Origin: Spirochaeta cellobiosiphila DSM 17781
GTDB taxonomy: Bacteria > Spirochaetota > Spirochaetia > DSM-17781
Reading direction: 5' to 3'
Length of the DNA stretch: 64,000 bases
NCBI RefSeq assembly: GCF_000426705.1
Contig: NZ_AUFW01000019.1
Location: forward strand, 62,001 to 126,000
Position numbers and translations under genes: made by a program. The notes below the pieces were generated by a model. That model saw nothing but the letters and a program-made list of their open reading frames with translations, was not told the DNA's origin and ran no database searches. Positions 62,497 through 64,000 of the stretch are shown one piece after another. The stretch's first letter is position 1. Every line of letters starts with the position of its first letter.

Positions 62497-62595
62497 TTCA
62501 CTAAACATAAAAAAACCCTTAAACCGTTGTCAAGCAAAGGTTTAAGGGTCATTACGCCCTGCACGATTCGAACGTGCGACCTACGGCTTAGAAGG
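62497..62595. repeat. attR: 99-bp prophage direct repeat
   Basis: Identical to 20833-20931. Here it continues into the 5' part of the intact tRNA-Arg, so the phage supplies the functional 3' end and terminator. Confidence 0.93.
62507..62548 (-). terminator. Terminator of the tRNA transcript
   Basis: CCCTTAAACC (62516-62525) / GGTTTAAGGG (62539-62548), 10-bp stem; on the minus strand it follows the tRNA by 4 bases and ends in seven T. Confidence 0.85.
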
Positions 62596-62626
62596 CCGTT
62601 GCTCTATCCAACTGAGCTAAGAGCGC
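62553..62626 (-). tRNA. tRNA-Arg(TCT)
   Basis: Complete cloverleaf: acceptor GCGCTCT / AGGGCGT (G1-U72 and a U-G pair), anticodon stem ACGGC / GCCGT, loop CTTCTAA giving anticodon TCT, T arm GCACG-TTCGAAT-CGTGC. CCA not encoded. It is the prophage insertion site. Confidence 0.95.
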
Positions 62627-62633
62627 ATAAATA

Positions 62634-62706
62634 TCGGGATGGCGGGACTCGAACTCGCGATCTCCTGCTCCCAAAGCAGGCGCCTTAGCCACTAGGCTAC
62701 ATCCCG
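62634..62706 (-). tRNA. tRNA-Pro(TGG)
   Basis: Acceptor CGGGATG / CATCCCG, anticodon stem CCTGC / GCAGG, loop TTTGGGA giving anticodon TGG, discriminator A and C1-G72 as in bacterial tRNA-Pro. T stem GCGAG / CCCGC contains one A.C mismatch. CCA not encoded. Seven bases upstream of tRNA-Arg and probably co-transcribed. Confidence 0.92.
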
Positions 62707-62768
62707 TAACGCTCGTGAAATATAACAACTTAGCTTTATTTGGTCAATACATTTGGAATAAAAGAATT

Positions 62769-64000
62769 CTAAGTTTTTTTACCCTTCTTTTTGATCATTT
62801 TATTAGCCTCTTCCCTCTCCTTAGTGAGTTGTAAAATGGTCTGTTCAAAATCAGGATAACGCTGCAGAACTTGGGTAAAGACATCCTTCGGCAGTCGGTA
62901 AAGATCACAATACTCCAGGGCTTTAATGGTAGCTGTACGGGGGACACTTAGAAGAAGAGCCATCTCTCCAAAAAATTGTCCTTGAGTTAAAGTGGCATAA
63001 ACCATTTGCTCATTCGGTGACAGGACCTGTACGGACCCCTTACTGATAAAGAACATATCTGCCCCTAATTCACCTGCCTTTACAATATAGTCATCAGGGG
63101 AATAGACGACTGGTAGTAGGTTAACAATAATGTCACGGATGAACTCTTTACTGGCTTCCTTGAAGAGAGGGACTTTTTTAATGATATCCATATTAAGATA
63201 GAGGCTGACCTCCATTTTAAGAGGTTCCGGCAGATCATTGAGGACCTGAGTCTCCTCATATCCTCTTCGCGTTTCCCATAAGTACTGGTAATAGTCATTG
63301 ATCTTTCGCTGAACCTTATGAGGAATACGTCTGTATTTTAAAAAGGTGTTAACCCTTTCAAGCCTCTCTTTAAATTGGTTTTTAGCCACATCGATATTAA
63401 CAATAAGGTTGGCAATATTACCAATGAGAAGACCATACATAGCAGCACCTAAGATTTCAATGATAATAACAAACAGAACCTGACCTCTCGTCTGGGGAGT
63501 GATATCACCATATCCAATAGTGGTAATAGTCGTTATGGTCCAATAGAAGGCATAAAGATACTTATCCCCTTCATTATTACCGGCCACATTAGGATTGATA
63601 GCTAACCAGGCACAACTAATGAAGTGAGCCACCATCAAGAACCAAAAGAGTAGTACAATCATTCGTAAGATAGCAGGGTTCATCCGTTGACTGACTTCTC
63701 CCTGAATGGTTTTGATCACCCGAATCAGTTTGAGAACTCTAACCACACGTAAAACTTTAATGATTCGTCCCAATTGGAAGAGAGGAAGGCCTTTTAATAT
63801 TAATCCAAAGGGAATGAAAGCAAGTATATCAATAAGAAACCAATGCCTCAGGTAGTGATTAACGATGAGCTTTCGATCCTTAACCAATTTACCTTCTACC
63901 TGGAAGGAAAGGTTCAAATTATAAAGGATATCCAGACCAAAGATGATCGTGACAATGCTATCAGCTATCATCGTTATTATGGGGTTCAAGTTCGGGAAGA
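62769..64000 (-). CDS. Voltage/cyclic-nucleotide-gated potassium channel (partial)
   Basis: The frame is open to the window end, so the N-terminus (S1 and perhaps more) is missing. Visible: charged S4 (RIIKVLRVVRVLKLIRVIK), pore helix and selectivity filter TTIGYGD, S6 (VIIEILGAAMYGLLIGNIA), C-linker, and a cyclic-nucleotide-binding domain with FFGEMALLLSVPRTATIKA (phosphate-binding cassette). Together these indicate an eag/HCN/MloK-like K+ channel of the inner membrane. Confidence 0.9.
   Translation of the reverse strand, partial: FPNLNPIITMIADSIVTIIFGLDILYNLNLSFQVEGKLVKDRKLIVNHYLRHWFLIDILAFIPFGLILKGLPLFQLGRIIKVLRVVRVLKLIRVIKTIQGEVSQRMNPAILRMIVLLFWFLMVAHFISCAWLAINPNVAGNNEGDKYLYAFYWTITTITTIGYGDITPQTRGQVLFVIIIEILGAAMYGLLIGNIANLIVNIDVAKNQFKERLERVNTFLKYRRIPHKVQRKINDYYQYLWETRRGYEETQVLNDLPEPLKMEVSLYLNMDIIKKVPLFKEASKEFIRDIIVNLLPVVYSPDDYIVKAGELGADMFFISKGSVQVLSPNEQMVYATLTQGQFFGEMALLLSVPRTATIKALEYCDLYRLPKDVFTQVLQRYPDFEQTILQLTKEREEANKMIKKKGKKT

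Overview
The window looks like a chromosomal stretch of a spirochaete. The evidence is a Treponema-type trans-2-enoyl-CoA reductase, an outer-membrane protein of the LA_2272 surface-repeat family, an HPr lacking the regulatory serine, AT-rich DNA and frequent TTG starts. This is inference from gene content; no rRNA is present. About 41.7 kb of the window (20833-62595) is a prophage inserted in the 3' end of a tRNA-Arg(TCT) gene.

Left chromosomal arm (1-20.8 kb). It opens with a secreted family-5-type glycosidase running off the edge, a lipoprotein with a flagellar rod/hook (FlgG-type) domain and a small P-loop kinase. A gene graveyard follows (2.5-4.2 kb) with remnants of GrpB, MarR, VOC and GNAT genes. 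Next is fabV/ter, then a tight leftward operon (10964 to 5870): UPF0149, HPr-like, KamA-family radical SAM, CDF transporter, AI-2E family protein, Rnf/Nqr-like membrane protein. A rightward operon (11-16 kb) holds a TrmB regulator, a BCAT-type aminotransferase, a WYL regulator, YqgE, pyrE, folB and folE, with nth convergent. A LuxR-type membrane regulator, a DUF4097-like protein, the LA_2272 protein and a lipoprotein complete the arm.

Prophage. The bounds are a 99-bp direct repeat (attL 20833-20931, attR 62497-62595) and a shorter 22-bp repeat just inside each end, probably integrase arm sites. In order: integrase; a protein with 48-bp tandem repeats; DUF2971 protein; an XRE repressor/ImmA protease pair with three TTAACC-N5-GGTTAA operators; a very AT-rich leftward accessory island (26.4-36.8 kb); a divergent XRE repressor and early genes (BRO antirepressor, DnaD-like replication protein, zinc-ribbon protein, DUF2786); a second tyrosine recombinase; then a morphogenesis module in lambda order (terS, terL, gpW, portal, protease/scaffold, gpD, gpE, joining proteins, tail tube, G/GT with a -1 frameshift, tape measure, tip); and a lysis block with an apparently circularly permuted M23 peptidase and a three-helix holin. 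A DUF3102-like gene sits beside attR.

The island looks like interchangeable defence cargo. It holds a three-gene operon (DUF3427-HNH nuclease, AbiC-like membrane protein, KAP-type NTPase), a five-gene cassette flanked by a 238-bp direct repeat, a SIR2 protein, a DUF4062 protein and XRE regulators. Right of the prophage are tRNA-Arg(TCT), tRNA-Pro(TGG) and a cyclic-nucleotide-gated-type potassium channel running off the window.
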